This document shows positions 33,588 to 43,127 of a DNA stretch of 64,000 nucleotides, in pieces. The translations under genes and the position numbers were made by a program. The stretch's first letter is position 1. Each line of letters opens with the position of its first letter. The notes under the pieces were generated by a model. That model worked only from the letters and a program-made list of their open reading frames with translations, made no database searches and was not told the DNA's origin. This stretch comes from Variovorax paradoxus (GTDB taxonomy: Bacteria > Pseudomonadota > Gammaproteobacteria > Burkholderiales > Burkholderiaceae_C), in assembly GCF_018614955.1 (NCBI RefSeq), contig NZ_JAGGNV010000015.1, forward strand, positions 62,001-126,000, given 5' to 3'.

Positions 33588-36500
33588 CTATCCGAGCGCT
33601 CGCAATTCCCGCAGCGCCACCGCCAGCATCGCCGCGTCGGGCGCCGCCACGGCACGCAGTTCGCCCAGCAGCTGCGCTGCGCGCTCGAGCGTGCGGCCGT
33701 TGCTGGCCTGCCAGGCCTCGACCAGAGCCGCCGGCGACTCGCGCTCGCCGCCGCCGGCCAGCACCGCGCCGGTGATCGAGCGCTGCAGGCCCGACAGGTC
33801 GTCCTGCATCGCGCCCTTGGCCAAGGCCTGCCAGTGCTGGTCGCCCGGCAGCGCAGCGATCCGGTCGCGCAGCCAGGGCATGCCGAGCCGGTTGGCGAGA
33901 TCGAAGTAGATGGCCGCCACCAGTTCCACCGGCCAGCGCGCGCTGCCGGCGATCTCGGCGATGTCGAGCGTGGCATAGAGCGTGCCGAAGGTGACCACGC
34001 GCTCGGCCAGTTCGCGCGGCACGCCCTTGGCGACGTAGTGCGCCATCGCCGCATCGACGCGGCTGCGCTCTTCGGCATCGAGCAGCTGCGGCAGCCGCGC
34101 CGACAGCGCATCGACGTTGGGCTTGAAGTGCTCGATCGTCGCGGCCATGTCCTCGGTCAAGCGGCGCGAGCGCAGGAACCACATGGTGCCGCGCTCGAGC
34201 TGCCGGCTGGTGTCGATCAGCATGCTCGACTGCACCTCGTCGTCGACCTGGTTGTCCAGCGCCTGGATCGCCAGCCACAGCGGCACCATGCCGAAGATCT
34301 CGCGGCTCATCAGGTAGGCGCGCACGATCTCGAAGGCGCGTGCGCCGGTGGTCTCGGCCAGGCGATGCGCGAAGGTGCTGCCGACGCGGTTGATCGTGCT
34401 GTTGGTCACGTGCGTGGCGATGATCTCGCGCTTGAGCGGATGGCGCGGCATGTAGCCGGCGAACTTGGTCGCCAGCAGTGCCGGGAAGTAGCGCGCGAGC
34501 GCCGTCGCGACCCAGGGGTCGTCGGGCAGCGGCGAGGCCAGCAGCTCGTCGTAGAGCCAGATCTTGCTATAGGCGAGCAGCACCGCGCGCTCGGGGCTGG
34601 TCAGGCCCTGGCCTTGCGCGCGGCGCTCCGCCAGTTCCTCGTCGGAAGGCAGGTACTCGATCGCCCGGTTCAGGCGCCCGGCCTTCTCGAGGTACTGCAT
34701 GAAGCGCGTCTGCGCATCGAGCAGCTGCGGCGCGATGCGGCCGGTGACCGACAGCACCTGGGTCTGGAAGATGTTGTCGCGCAGCACCAGCGCGGCCACG
34801 TCGTCGGTCATCTCCGGCAGCAGCGTGTTGCGCTGCTTCTCGGTGAGCTCGCCCTCGGTGACCGGCAGGCCGAGCAGGATCTTGATGTTGACCTCGTGGT
34901 CGGAGGTGTCGACGCCGGCCGAGTTGTCGATCGCGTCGGTGTTGATGCGCCCGCCGGCGAGCGCGTACTCGATGCGCCCGAGCTGCGTGCAGCCGAGGTT
35001 GCCGCCCTCGGCGAAGACCTTGCAGCGCAGCTCGCGGCCGCTGACGCGCAGCGCGTCGTTGGCGCGGTCGCCGACCTGCGCGTGGCTCTCGCTCGCCGCC
35101 TTCACGTAGGTGCCGATGCCGCCGTTGTAGATCAGCGCCACCGGCGCCTTGAGGATCGCGTTGACGAGATCGGTGGGTGTGAGGGCATCGGCCTTGATGT
35201 CGAGCACCTGCTTCACCTCGCGCGTGATCGGGATCGACTTGGCGCTGCGCGCATGGATGCCGCCGCCTTCGGAGATCAGCTTGGCGTCGTAGTCGACCCA
35301 CGAGGAGCGCGGCAGCTTGAACAGGCGCTCGCGCTCGGTGAAGCTCTTGGCCGCGTCCGGATTCGGGTCGAGAAAGATGTGCCGGTGATCGAAAGCCGCC
35401 ACCAGCAGGATGTGCGGCGACAGCAGCATGCCGTTGCCGAACACGTCGCCCGACATGTCGCCGATGCCGGCGACGGTGAACTCGGTCGATTGGGTGTCGA
35501 TGCCCATCTCGCGGAAGTGCCGCTTCACAGACTCCCAGGCGCCGCGCGCGGTGATGCCCATGACCTTGTGGTCGTAGCCCACCGAGCCGCCGGAGGCGAA
35601 GGCGTCGCCGAGCCAGAAGCCGTATTCCTTGCTGATGCCGTTGGCGTAGTCGCTGAAGGTGGCCGTGCCCTTGTCGGCCGCGACCACGAGGTAGGGGTCG
35701 TCCTCGTCGTGCCGGCGCACCTGCGGGGGCGGCACGATCGCATCGCCGACCCGGTTGTCGGTGATGTCGAGCAGGCCGCGCAGGTAGTCCTGGTAGCAAG
35801 CCACGCCCTCGCGCATGAAGGCATCGCGATCGCTCGCAGCGGGCGCGCGCTTGAGCACGAAGCCGCCCTTGGAGCCCACCGGCACGATGACCGTGTTCTT
35901 GACCATCTGCGCCTTCACCAGGCCCAGCACTTCCGTGCGGAAATCTTCCGGCCGGTCGGACCAGCGCAGCCCGCCGCGCGCGACGCGGCCGCCGCGCAGG
36001 TGCACGCCCTCGAAGCGCGTCGAGTAGACGAAGATCTCGAACATCGGCTTCGGTGCCGGCAGGTCGGGCACCTTCGCCGAGTCGAACTTGAACGAGACGA
36101 AGCTGCGCCGCTTGCCTGCCGCGTCGCGGCGCCAGAAGTTGGTGCGCGTGGTGGCCAGGATCAGCGCCAGGTACTGGCGCAGCACGCGGTCTTCCGAGAG
36201 ATTGGCCACCTGCTCGAGCGCGGCCTCGATCTCGCGCACCTTGTCGTCGGCGTCGGCGGCCTGCGCCGGATCGAAGCGCAGCTTGAACAGCTCGACCAGC
36301 GCGCGCGCGATCGGCCCATTGCTCACCAGCGTACTTTCGATGAAGGATTGCGAGAGCGCGAAGCCGATCTGCCGCATGTACTTGGCATAGGCGCGCAGCA
36401 CCACGATCTCGTGCGCCGGCAGGCGCGCCGCGAGCACCAGGCGGTTGAAGTCGTCGTTCTCGACCTCGCCGCCCAGCACCGCGCCGAAGGCTTCCTCGAA

Positions 36501-38417
36501 CACCGGACGCAGCGCATCGACCTCGATGTCGGCATCGCCGATCGCGCTCTGCAACCCGAAGTCATGGATCCAGATCGGCGCCGCACCCTGCGGCGCGAGC
36601 CGGTGCGGATGCTCGTCGAGCACCTTCATGCCGAGGTGTTCGAGCATCGGCAGGCTGGCCGACAGGGTGAGCGGCTCGCCGCGGCGCAGCAGCTTGAATC
36701 GCAGCGTGCCGGGCGGCGCCTCGAGCGGCCGGTAGAGGTTCATGCCGAGCGGCTGCGCGTCGCTCAGCTGCGCCATCAGCTCGATGTCGTACACCGCGGC
36801 GCGCGCTGCGAACTCGTCGCGGTAGCCGGCCGGGAAGGCGCCGCCGAAGCGGCGCAGCAATTCGTTGCCGCGCGCCTCGCCGGCCGATTCGATCAAGGCC
36901 GACTTCAGGTCGTCGTCCCAGCGCCGCGCCGCGGCCACCAGCCGCTGCTCGACCTCGCGCACATCGAAGGGCGGGATGCTGCCGGGCTTGGTGCGCACGG
37001 TGATGTGGATGCGTGCCAGCACCGACTCCGACAGATGCACGTTGAACTCGGAGCCGATGCCGTTGAACTCGCGCATCAGGATGTCCTGCCACTTCTGCCG
37101 CAGCTCGGTGGTGTAGTTCTCGCGCGGCGCGTAGATCAGGCAGGAGAGAAAGCGCTCGAAGGGATCGCGCCGCACAAAGAGCCGGAAGCGCTGGCGCTCC
37201 CCCAGGTGCAGGATGCCGGTCGCGGTGTGCAGCAGCTCGTCGTCGCTGGTCTGGAACAGCTCGTCGCGCGGATAGGTCTCGAGGATGTTGATCAGTGCCT
37301 TGCCCGAGTGGCTGCCCGCGGCCAGGCCGGCGCGGTCGACCACGTTCGCGACCTTGCGCCGCAGAAGCGGAATCTCGGCCGGATTGGCGCTGTAGGCGGT
37401 GGAGGTGAACAGGCCCAGGAAGCGGTCTTCGCCGCACACCTGGCCCGCGTCGTCGAAGCGCTTGACGGCCACGTAGTCGAGGTGGCCGGGGCGATGCACG
37501 GTGGAGCGCGACGTGGACTTGGTCACCACCAGCAGATCGGGCCGGCGCGCATGGGCACGCACCTCGGGCGGCAGCGCGGCGAAGGCGGCATTGGCGCTCG
37601 GCGTCGGGCCGTCGCGCAGGATGCCCAGGCTCGAATCGGGCACGATCTTCAGCACGTCCTCGCCGTCGACCTTGTCCAGCTCATGGCTGCGGCAGCCGAG
37701 GAAGGTGAAGTGGTCGTCGGCCAGCCAGCGCAGGAAGGCCTGGCCCTCGGCCAGCTCCTGCGGCGGAATCGGCGGCGCGCGCTCGTCGAGGCCGCGGACG
37801 ATGTCGAGCACGCGCTGCTGCATCTTCTTCCAGTCGACCACGGCCAGACGCACGTCGCCGAGCACACGCGTCAGGTCGGCGGCCAGCGCTTCGAGCCGGG
37901 CCGGCTCGGGCACGCGGTCGACCTCGACATGGATGAAGGATTCGCGGCGGGCGTCGGACGACGCGCCGCCCTCGCCTGCCAGGCCCTGCAGGACGCCATC
38001 GTCGCCGCGACGCACGGCCACCAGCGGGTGGATGATCAGGTGCAGTGTGAGCCCGTTGCGGTTGACCTCCATCGTCACCGAATCGACGAGGAAGGGCATG
38101 TCGTCGTTGACGATCTCGATGATGGTGTGCGTGGACTGCCAGCCGTGCTCCGCGATCGTCGGATTGAAGACCCTGAGCTTCGCGCGCCCCGGCTCGCGCT
38201 TGCGCGCGAAGCTCCAATGCGAGAGCGCCGCGCCGTACAGGTCGGCCGCCTGGCGCTCGGCCAGGTCTTCCGGGTCGACCTGGCCGAAGTACTGGCGAGC
38301 GAAGGCGGCGAGTTCGTCCGCCGCCTCGGCCGCGACCTTGGCCCGAATCAGTTGCACCACTTCTTCGAGGCGCTCGTCCCTGCGTCCTGATTCGACTGTC
38401 TGGGTGGTCATCAGCAT
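33588..38417 (-). CDS. gdhB: NAD-specific glutamate dehydrogenase, large (180-kDa) type
   Basis: A 1609-residue enzyme that oxidises glutamate to 2-oxoglutarate and ammonium, mainly for catabolism. The long N-terminal half contains ACT-like regulatory segments (for example N-D-D-M-P-F-L-V-D-S-V near residue 105). The catalytic centre lies around residues 790-1110 with G-S-K-G-G-F-V-L-K and the NAD-binding G-I-G-D-M-S-G-D-V-F-G. A C-terminal helical region follows. Length is within the usual 1560-1650 range. GGAG lies 7 bases before the ATG at 38417. In this window it links nitrogen release from amino acids to the urea and amino-acid importers. Confidence 0.94.
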   Translation of the reverse strand: MLMTTQTVESGRRDERLEEVVQLIRAKVAAEAADELAAFARQYFGQVDPEDLAERQAADLYGAALSHWSFARKREPGRAKLRVFNPTIAEHGWQSTHTIIEIVNDDMPFLVDSVTMEVNRNGLTLHLIIHPLVAVRRGDDGVLQGLAGEGGASSDARRESFIHVEVDRVPEPARLEALAADLTRVLGDVRLAVVDWKKMQQRVLDIVRGLDERAPPIPPQELAEGQAFLRWLADDHFTFLGCRSHELDKVDGEDVLKIVPDSSLGILRDGPTPSANAAFAALPPEVRAHARRPDLLVVTKSTSRSTVHRPGHLDYVAVKRFDDAGQVCGEDRFLGLFTSTAYSANPAEIPLLRRKVANVVDRAGLAAGSHSGKALINILETYPRDELFQTSDDELLHTATGILHLGERQRFRLFVRRDPFERFLSCLIYAPRENYTTELRQKWQDILMREFNGIGSEFNVHLSESVLARIHITVRTKPGSIPPFDVREVEQRLVAAARRWDDDLKSALIESAGEARGNELLRRFGGAFPAGYRDEFAARAAVYDIELMAQLSDAQPLGMNLYRPLEAPPGTLRFKLLRRGEPLTLSASLPMLEHLGMKVLDEHPHRLAPQGAAPIWIHDFGLQSAIGDADIEVDALRPVFEEAFGAVLGGEVENDDFNRLVLAARLPAHEIVVLRAYAKYMRQIGFALSQSFIESTLVSNGPIARALVELFKLRFDPAQAADADDKVREIEAALEQVANLSEDRVLRQYLALILATTRTNFWRRDAAGKRRSFVSFKFDSAKVPDLPAPKPMFEIFVYSTRFEGVHLRGGRVARGGLRWSDRPEDFRTEVLGLVKAQMVKNTVIVPVGSKGGFVLKRAPAASDRDAFMREGVACYQDYLRGLLDITDNRVGDAIVPPPQVRRHDEDDPYLVVAADKGTATFSDYANGISKEYGFWLGDAFASGGSVGYDHKVMGITARGAWESVKRHFREMGIDTQSTEFTVAGIGDMSGDVFGNGMLLSPHILLVAAFDHRHIFLDPNPDAAKSFTERERLFKLPRSSWVDYDAKLISEGGGIHARSAKSIPITREVKQVLDIKADALTPTDLVNAILKAPVALIYNGGIGTYVKAASESHAQVGDRANDALRVSGRELRCKVFAEGGNLGCTQLGRIEYALAGGRINTDAIDNSAGVDTSDHEVNIKILLGLPVTEGELTEKQRNTLLPEMTDDVAALVLRDNIFQTQVLSVTGRIAPQLLDAQTRFMQYLEKAGRLNRAIEYLPSDEELAERRAQGQGLTSPERAVLLAYSKIWLYDELLASPLPDDPWVATALARYFPALLATKFAGYMPRHPLKREIIATHVTNSTINRVGSTFAHRLAETTGARAFEIVRAYLMSREIFGMVPLWLAIQALDNQVDDEVQSSMLIDTSRQLERGTMWFLRSRRLTEDMAATIEHFKPNVDALSARLPQLLDAEERSRVDAAMAHYVAKGVPRELAERVVTFGTLYATLDIAEIAGSARWPVELVAAIYFDLANRLGMPWLRDRIAALPGDQHWQALAKGAMQDDLSGLQRSITGAVLAGGGERESPAALVEAWQASNGRTLERAAQLLGELRAVAAPDAAMLAVALRELRALG

Positions 38418-38528
38418 GCTTGTCTCCGAGTTGGCGTCGTAAATCTACATCGCAATACGGTCAAAAGAATGACTTGCGCTGGCGCGGCCGGCGTCGGAGA
38501 CTGGAAAGCTCGAACGGAGGGCCACGCC

Positions 38529-39545
38529 ATGAGCACCGAACTTCAAGCCACTGTGGACGCGCTGGTCCAGAAGGGCAAGGGCATTCTTGCCGCCGACGAG
38601 AGCGGCCCGACGATCGCAAAGCGCTTCAAGGCGATCGGCGTCGAGTCGACGGAGGAGAACCGGCGCGCCTGGCGCAGCCTGATCCTGTCGGCGCCGGGGC
38701 TGGGCCAATTCATCAGCGGCGTCATCCTGTACGAGGAGACCCTAAGCCAGCGCAGCGGCGAAGGCGAAGCGCTGCCGCAGTTGGCCGCCCGCCAAGGGAT
38801 CGTGCCGGGCATCAAGGTCGATGCCGGCAAGATTCCTTTGGCGCTGGCACCGGGCGACGAGATCACGCAGGGCCTGGACGGGCTTGCGCAGCGCCTCGAT
38901 GGCTACAAGCAGCATGGCGCGCGCTTCGCCAAGTGGCGTGCGGTCTACAACGTTTCCGACGTGTTGCCGAGCCGGGCCGCGATCGAGGCCAACGCCGAAG
39001 CGCTCGCGCGCTACGCGGCGATCTGCCAGGCCGAGGACGTGGTGCCGATCGTCGAACCCGAAGTGCTGATCGACGGCGATCACACGCTGGCGCGCTGCGC
39101 CGAGGTCACGCAGGCCGTGCTGCAGGAGGTCTTCCGCGCGCTCTGCCGCCACCAGGTGGCGCTCGAGCACATGCTGCTGAAGCCGAGCATGGTGGTGCCG
39201 GGCAAGGCCCATGCGCAGCAGGCTGCGCCGGAGGTCGTGGCTGCCGAGACGCTTCGCGTGCTGCGGCGCGCGGTGCCGGCGGCGGTGCCGGGCATCAATT
39301 TCCTTTCCGGGGGCCAGTCGCCCGCCGAAGCGACGGCCAACCTGGATGCGATGAACCGCCTGGGCGCTCACCCATGGTCATTGAGCTTTTCGTACGGGCG
39401 CGCCCTGCAGGACACCGCGATGCAGGCCTGGCAAGGACAGCCGGCCAATGCGCGCCGGGCTCAGGATGCGCTGCTCAAGCGCGCGCGATTGAACGGTGCA
39501 GCATCCATGGGGACGTACAGCGCTTCGATGGAAAGCACCGACTAG
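38529..39545 (+). CDS. Fructose-bisphosphate aldolase, class I
   Basis: A 338-residue Schiff-base aldolase of glycolysis/gluconeogenesis. Class I marks are the G-K-G-I-L-A-A-D-E-S block near residue 17-26, A-K-W-R-A-V-Y, the I-V-E-P-E-V strand and the lysine of L-L-K-P-S-M-V (near residue 218), which forms the Schiff base. The C-terminus ends in Tyr-Ser-Ala-Ser-x-E-S-T-D rather than the animal-type Tyr. GGAGG lies 8 bases before the ATG at 38529. It converges with, and overlaps by four bases, the methyltransferase gene. Confidence 0.9.
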   Translation: MSTELQATVDALVQKGKGILAADESGPTIAKRFKAIGVESTEENRRAWRSLILSAPGLGQFISGVILYEETLSQRSGEGEALPQLAARQGIVPGIKVDAGKIPLALAPGDEITQGLDGLAQRLDGYKQHGARFAKWRAVYNVSDVLPSRAAIEANAEALARYAAICQAEDVVPIVEPEVLIDGDHTLARCAEVTQAVLQEVFRALCRHQVALEHMLLKPSMVVPGKAHAQQAAPEVVAAETLRVLRRAVPAAVPGINFLSGGQSPAEATANLDAMNRLGAHPWSLSFSYGRALQDTAMQAWQGQPANARRAQDALLKRARLNGAASMGTYSASMESTD

Positions 39546-40168
39546 GTCTTGCGCCACAAGCTTGCCAGCCAGGGCTGCTGCTCGCGCGGCAGGCCGGCGG
39601 GGCGGTAGTAGTGGGCAACCTCGGTGAATCCGGCGTCCGACATGTGACTACGCCACGCCTCCAGATCATGAAAGGCGCTGTAGCGCTCACCGCTCCAGCC
39701 TTCCTCGCCTTCACCGCGCGGATTCGAGCTGAACAGCACGCCCCGCGGCTTCAGCGTCGCGTGCAGTTCCCGCAGCACGCGCGGCAGTTCCTGCGTCGGG
39801 ACATGGAACAGCGCTGCATTCGCGAACACGCCGTCGAAGCGGCCTGGCGGCAGATCCAGCGCGAGGAAATTCTGCTGGAGCACCTCGCAGCCGCTGTAGG
39901 CGCGCGCCATCTCCGCCAGCCGCGCAGCCCCCTCCAGCCCGGTCGCGAGATGCCCGAGCCGCTTGAAGGCGAGCAGATCGCGCCCGGGCCCGCAGCCGAA
40001 GTCCAGGATCTCGAAGGGGGGCGGCGCCTCGATCGCCCCGAGCAGCGCCGCGATGTTCTGGCTCACGTCGTGATCGCGCGTGGCGGCCCAGAAATCCTCG
40101 GCCCGCCGGTCGTAGTGCGAGAGCGTCGACGCGGCGATCCGTTCGAGGTCTTCTGCCGAGAGGTTCAC
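39542..40168 (-). CDS. Class I SAM-dependent methyltransferase
   Basis: A 208-residue methyltransferase. The SAM-binding motif I is I-L-D-F-G-C-G-P-G-R-D, followed by the motif II-like G-x-E-G-A-A-R-L-A and the post-I strand V-L-Q-Q-N-F-L. The F-D-G-V-F-A-N-A-A-L-F-H-V block and L-K-P-R-G-V-L-F are typical of methyltransferase_11/25 proteins. I used the GTG at 40168, 26 bases after the CBS gene; no ATG starts the domain. The substrate is unknown. Confidence 0.8.
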   Translation of the reverse strand: MNLSAEDLERIAASTLSHYDRRAEDFWAATRDHDVSQNIAALLGAIEAPPPFEILDFGCGPGRDLLAFKRLGHLATGLEGAARLAEMARAYSGCEVLQQNFLALDLPPGRFDGVFANAALFHVPTQELPRVLRELHATLKPRGVLFSSNPRGEGEEGWSGERYSAFHDLEAWRSHMSDAGFTEVAHYYRPAGLPREQQPWLASLWRKT

Positions 40169-40194
40169 GGGATGGCAGGCAGCGCGGCCGGAGA

Positions 40195-40635
40195 TCAGGC
40201 ACGCTCCCCGGTGATGTAGTGCTGCAGCTGCTCGATGATGAACTTCTGCTCCGAGATGATGCCCTTGACCAGGTCGCCGATCGAGATCAGGCCGGCGAGC
40301 TTCCCCTCCTCGATGACCGGCAGGTGGCGCACGCGGCTCTGGGTCATCAGGGCCATGCACTCCTCGCTGGTCTGGTCGGGGCGCACGTAGATGACCGAGG
40401 TCATCATGATCTCGCGCAGCGGCGTGTCCTTGGACGAGCGCGCCATCAGCACGACCTTGCGCGCATAGTCGCGCTCGGTCAGCATGCCGACGATGCGGCC
40501 GTGCTCCAGGACCAGCAGCGCGCCGATGTTCTTCTGCGCCATCCGCTCGACGGCCTCGAATACCGACGCCGTGGATTCGATGGTGTGAACCGTCCGGTCG
40601 CCTTTTTCCTTGAGGATTTCTGCCACGGTCTTCAT
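40195..40635 (-). CDS. CBS-domain pair protein
   Basis: A 146-residue protein consisting of two CBS domains (about 5-62 and 72-130). The D-R-T-V-H-T-I and I-Y-V-R-P-D-Q-T beginnings are each followed by G-x-x-x-x-x-x-x-G-M-L-T-E-R-D or H-L-P-V-I-E-E-G-K-L-A-G-L-I-S-I-G-D. Such stand-alone pairs sense adenine nucleotides or similar ligands and bind partner enzymes. It is divergent from the SDR gene and precedes the methyltransferase gene. Confidence 0.88.
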   Translation of the reverse strand: MKTVAEILKEKGDRTVHTIESTASVFEAVERMAQKNIGALLVLEHGRIVGMLTERDYARKVVLMARSSKDTPLREIMMTSVIYVRPDQTSEECMALMTQSRVRHLPVIEEGKLAGLISIGDLVKGIISEQKFIIEQLQHYITGERA

Positions 40636-40706
40636 AGGTCATTTCTCCGCAGAAGGCATTGCGCCTTCAGACTACTCTAAGCTCGGAATCAATGCACGGA
40701 GGCTTC

Positions 40707-41498
40707 ATGGATCTTCAATTGACCGGCAAGCACGTACTCGTCACCGGCGGCAGCCGCGGCATCGGCCTGGCCTGCGCGCGCGAGTTTCTGCGCGAGGGCG
40801 CGAAGGTCAGCCTGGTCGGCCGCACCGCGGCCCGCCTGCAAGACGCCGTAACGCAGCTGCGGACGGAAGGGCATGACGCGGTCCGCGGCCACGGTGTGGA
40901 CCTCGGCGACGCGAGCGCTGCGCTGGCCATGCTCGACGCCGCGGAAGCCGAGCTCGGCCCGATCGACATCCTGGTCAATTCCGCCGGCGCCGCGCGCCGC
41001 ACGCCTTTCGGCGAACTGGAGCCGCAGGCCTGGCAGGACGCGATGCAGGCCAAGTTCTTCACCTATATCAATGTGATGGATCCGGTGATCAAGCGCATGG
41101 GCGAGCGCGGCGAAGGCGCGATCGTCAACGTCATCGGCATGGGCGGCAAGGTCGCCACGCCCACTCATCTCGCCGGCGGCGCCGCCAACGCCGCGCTGAT
41201 GCTGGCCACCGCCGGCCTCGCCACCGCCTACGGTCCGCACGGCGTGCGCGTGAACGCCGTCAACCCCTCGCTGACGCTGACCGACCGCATGGCGGAAGGC
41301 ATCGCCGCCGATGCGCGGCTGCGCAGCAAGAGCGAAGAGGAAGTGCTGCGCGACGCCCAGGCCCGCATGCCGCTGGGCCGCCTCGCGAAGCCGGAAGACA
41401 TCGCCAACGCCGTCGTCTTCCTCTGTTCGCCGCGCGCAGCGTACATCTCCGGCGCCATCGTTTCGATGGATGGCGCGGCGACGCCGATGGTGGTTTGA
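40707..41498 (+). CDS. SDR-family protein lacking the catalytic Tyr-Lys pair
   Basis: A 263-residue short-chain dehydrogenase fold. The nucleotide motif T-G-G-S-R-G-I-G (13-20) and N-S-A-G (91-94) are normal. The late N-P-S-L-T-L-T and the G-x-I-x-x-D-G-A block are also present. In classical SDRs the catalytic Tyr and Lys are spaced as Y-x3-K; here the aligned segment reads Gly157-Gly-Ala-Ala-Asn161, and the usual Ser before it appears to be Gly. The fold is therefore intact but the usual redox centre is missing. GGAGG ends 3 bases before the ATG at 40707, which is very close. A non-canonical enzyme or binding role is likely. Confidence 0.8.
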   Translation: MDLQLTGKHVLVTGGSRGIGLACAREFLREGAKVSLVGRTAARLQDAVTQLRTEGHDAVRGHGVDLGDASAALAMLDAAEAELGPIDILVNSAGAARRTPFGELEPQAWQDAMQAKFFTYINVMDPVIKRMGERGEGAIVNVIGMGGKVATPTHLAGGAANAALMLATAGLATAYGPHGVRVNAVNPSLTLTDRMAEGIAADARLRSKSEEEVLRDAQARMPLGRLAKPEDIANAVVFLCSPRAAYISGAIVSMDGAATPMVV

Positions 41499-41519
41499 AG
41501 AGAAAAAGAGCCGCGGCGG

Positions 41520-41726
41520 CTAGCGCAGCGCCTGGAAGGATCCAGCGTCCTTGTTCGCGGGCCGGGTCTCGATGAGCCAGTCGACCGGCTCGCCGGCCTT
41601 GCGCGTGTCTGCGAAATCAGCCATCGGCACCGCCGGCCATGTGGGGCTCCGGCTCATCAGACGGCGGTGTTCGAACATGGAGAGCAGGTACTTGACGCGT
41701 GCTGCGCCCAGATAGGGGAATCGCAT
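41520..41726 (-). CDS. Small protein of unknown function (68 aa)
   Basis: I do not recognise this protein. A good GGAG lies 6 bases before the ATG at 41726. The sequence is basic and aromatic-rich at the start (M-R-F-P-Y-L-G-A-A-R-V-K-Y-L-L-S-M-F-E-H-R-R) and has no signal peptide, cysteines or membrane span. A much longer frame from 41963 exists but overlaps the neighbouring membrane-protein gene. A W-L-I-E-T-R-P segment lies near the end. It could be a regulator partner, or not a gene at all. Confidence 0.5.
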   Translation of the reverse strand: MRFPYLGAARVKYLLSMFEHRRLMSRSPTWPAVPMADFADTRKAGEPVDWLIETRPANKDAGSFQALR

Positions 41727-41874
41727 GTGTATCTCCGTCCTGGCTTTCGACGCTTGCGTACACGACAACCCGATGAACGGGTTGCGGGACTGGGATCTCC
41801 CTGGCGAGGCGCAACGATAGCGGAAGCCGGCACGCACGCCAAGCCGCAAGATGTGACTTTTTGGAAGGCCGCCC

Positions 41875-42309
41875 TCATCTGCCACCGGAGAAGTGGCCGT
41901 GCAGGTGACCGACGGTACGGGAGGCCCTGCCGCCCGGCCAATTCGCAATGCGCGCCGCGGCAAGCCGGTCGATCCGGTCCTGCCGCTTCAGCGCCGACTC
42001 GATCGCTGCTCGCGTGCGCTCTCTTCGAACTTCGAGCCAAGCCAGCGGCGTCGCGATGACGAGGCCCGCGAAGGATGCGAGCGCCGCCACCAGCGCGGCA
42101 ACCATCACCAGCAGTTGCAGGTCATGCAGGTCGAAGGCGTTGGGATTCACGGTCCCTGCCGCAGCTGCGGCCGGCGCGGCGGCCGGCACAGGCGGTGGCG
42201 GGAAGGCGAGTTCCGCCCAGAACAAGCCAAGCGCCAGGATCGTCGCGAGCACGAACGTCCAGGCGAAAAAATGCTGGTACCTCTTGCGCACCACCACGGG
42301 TGAATCCAT
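41875..42309 (-). CDS. Small membrane protein of unknown function (144 aa)
   Basis: I do not recognise this protein. It has two hydrophobic spans, about residues 14-35 and 64-88, joined by a Pro/Ala-rich loop (P-P-P-P-V-P-A-A). After the second span comes a basic helix with Arg and Glu alternating (V-R-R-E-R-T-R-A-A-I-E-S-A-L-K-R-Q), likely in the cytoplasm. GGAG lies 6 bases before the ATG. It neighbours two other unknown small genes, and nothing in the sequence gives a function. Confidence 0.6.
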   Translation of the reverse strand: MDSPVVVRKRYQHFFAWTFVLATILALGLFWAELAFPPPPVPAAAPAAAAAGTVNPNAFDLHDLQLLVMVAALVAALASFAGLVIATPLAWLEVRRERTRAAIESALKRQDRIDRLAAARIANWPGGRASRTVGHLHGHFSGGR

Positions 42310-42737
42310 TGCGATCTCCGGGACTCGAGGCGGAAAGCTCGATGGTGCGAGTTGGGGAGGCGGATGCTGTCAGACAAAGTAAGCACCGGTCGCCGGACTG
42401 CGTCGACTCGAAATCGCGTCGCTGCATGTACTACAAAATGTGTACAACTTTGCAGCGCGGCGTGTTGGTTGCGTGAAAACGAGAGGAAGGTTCTCCACCG
42501 CCGCAGTGGACAAGACTGTGGAAAAGGATGTGCTCATCCCTCCAGACCGTGCCAGACGGGCATCGCCTTGCGGTGCCTGCAAAAGCGACACCTGGCCCTG
42601 GCCCTGGCCCTTCTCCCTCCCAACTCGGGGCCCCGCTGCAGCGGATCGGTCGAAAGCATGTGAAATCTTCACATTTTTTAACCACTTCTTGTATATTGAA
42701 ACGCCGCTGTACGCCAAAGCCATTAAGGAGCCACCCG
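42310..42737. other. 428-bp non-coding stretch, A/T-richer, with inverted repeats
   Basis: This gap separates the divergent membrane-protein gene and a 119-residue gene. At 42427-42446, TGTAC and GTACA face each other across 10 bases, flanked by GCTGCA (42421-42426) and TGCAGC (42451-42456). At 42591-42610 CCTGGC is repeated three times in tandem. Just before the plus-strand gene, TTTTTTAA and TTGTATATT resemble -35 and -10 elements. I see no tRNA or small-RNA terminator here. Confidence 0.4.
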
Positions 42738-43097
42738 ATGGACTCGGATTTTCATCTTCGCAAAGTACAGACGCTCAGCCCCAAGGCGGCAAAGATCGCA
42801 TTGCGGATACTGGACGCCGACCCGAGCATTCCCGTCGAATCGGTCCTGGCACTGCGTCCTGCCCTGGTTGAACGCTGCAGCGAGTCGCAGTCTTTCAGAA
42901 CTACCGACTGGATGACGATCGCTGCGATCGAGCGCCCCGCCATCCGTCGCTTCACCGAGCACTTCGAAAGCCGCGAGCAACGCCATGCTCGACTTTGGGT
43001 GACGAGTCTTCGCCAAGAGTCGCGCAAGGCCCCTCGTTCGTCGTTTGCCGACAGCGCCTACGGCTCGCAAGGCATCGGTCTTCCTACGAAGCCCTGA
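42738..43097 (+). CDS. Hypothetical basic protein (119 aa)
   Basis: I do not recognise this protein. AAGGAG ends 7 bases before the ATG at 42738, and a promoter-like A/T-rich sequence lies upstream. The protein is basic, helical and Arg/Ser-rich. It has Q-T-L-S-P-K-A-A-K-I-A-L-R-I-L, a repeated S-V-L-A-L-R-P block and an I-A-A-I-E-R-P-A-I-R-R-F helix, and no membrane span. Its base composition is less GC-rich than the flanking housekeeping genes. A regulator or phage-derived remnant is possible but unproved. Confidence 0.5.
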   Translation: MDSDFHLRKVQTLSPKAAKIALRILDADPSIPVESVLALRPALVERCSESQSFRTTDWMTIAAIERPAIRRFTEHFESREQRHARLWVTSLRQESRKAPRSSFADSAYGSQGIGLPTKP

Positions 43098-43127
43098 CAA
43101 CGAGCACCGGCCTCCTGCTCGGCGAGG

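Noticed and set aside
33834-38390. Open frame of about 1500 codons on the plus strand opposite NAD-GDH
   Set aside because: Composition is repetitive Arg/His/Ala/Val/Asp with no family motif; it is the complement of the dehydrogenase reading frame.
42591-42610. CRISPR-like or satellite repeat
   Set aside because: Only three copies of a 6-base unit, with no spacer structure; no CRISPR array or cas genes occur anywhere in the window.
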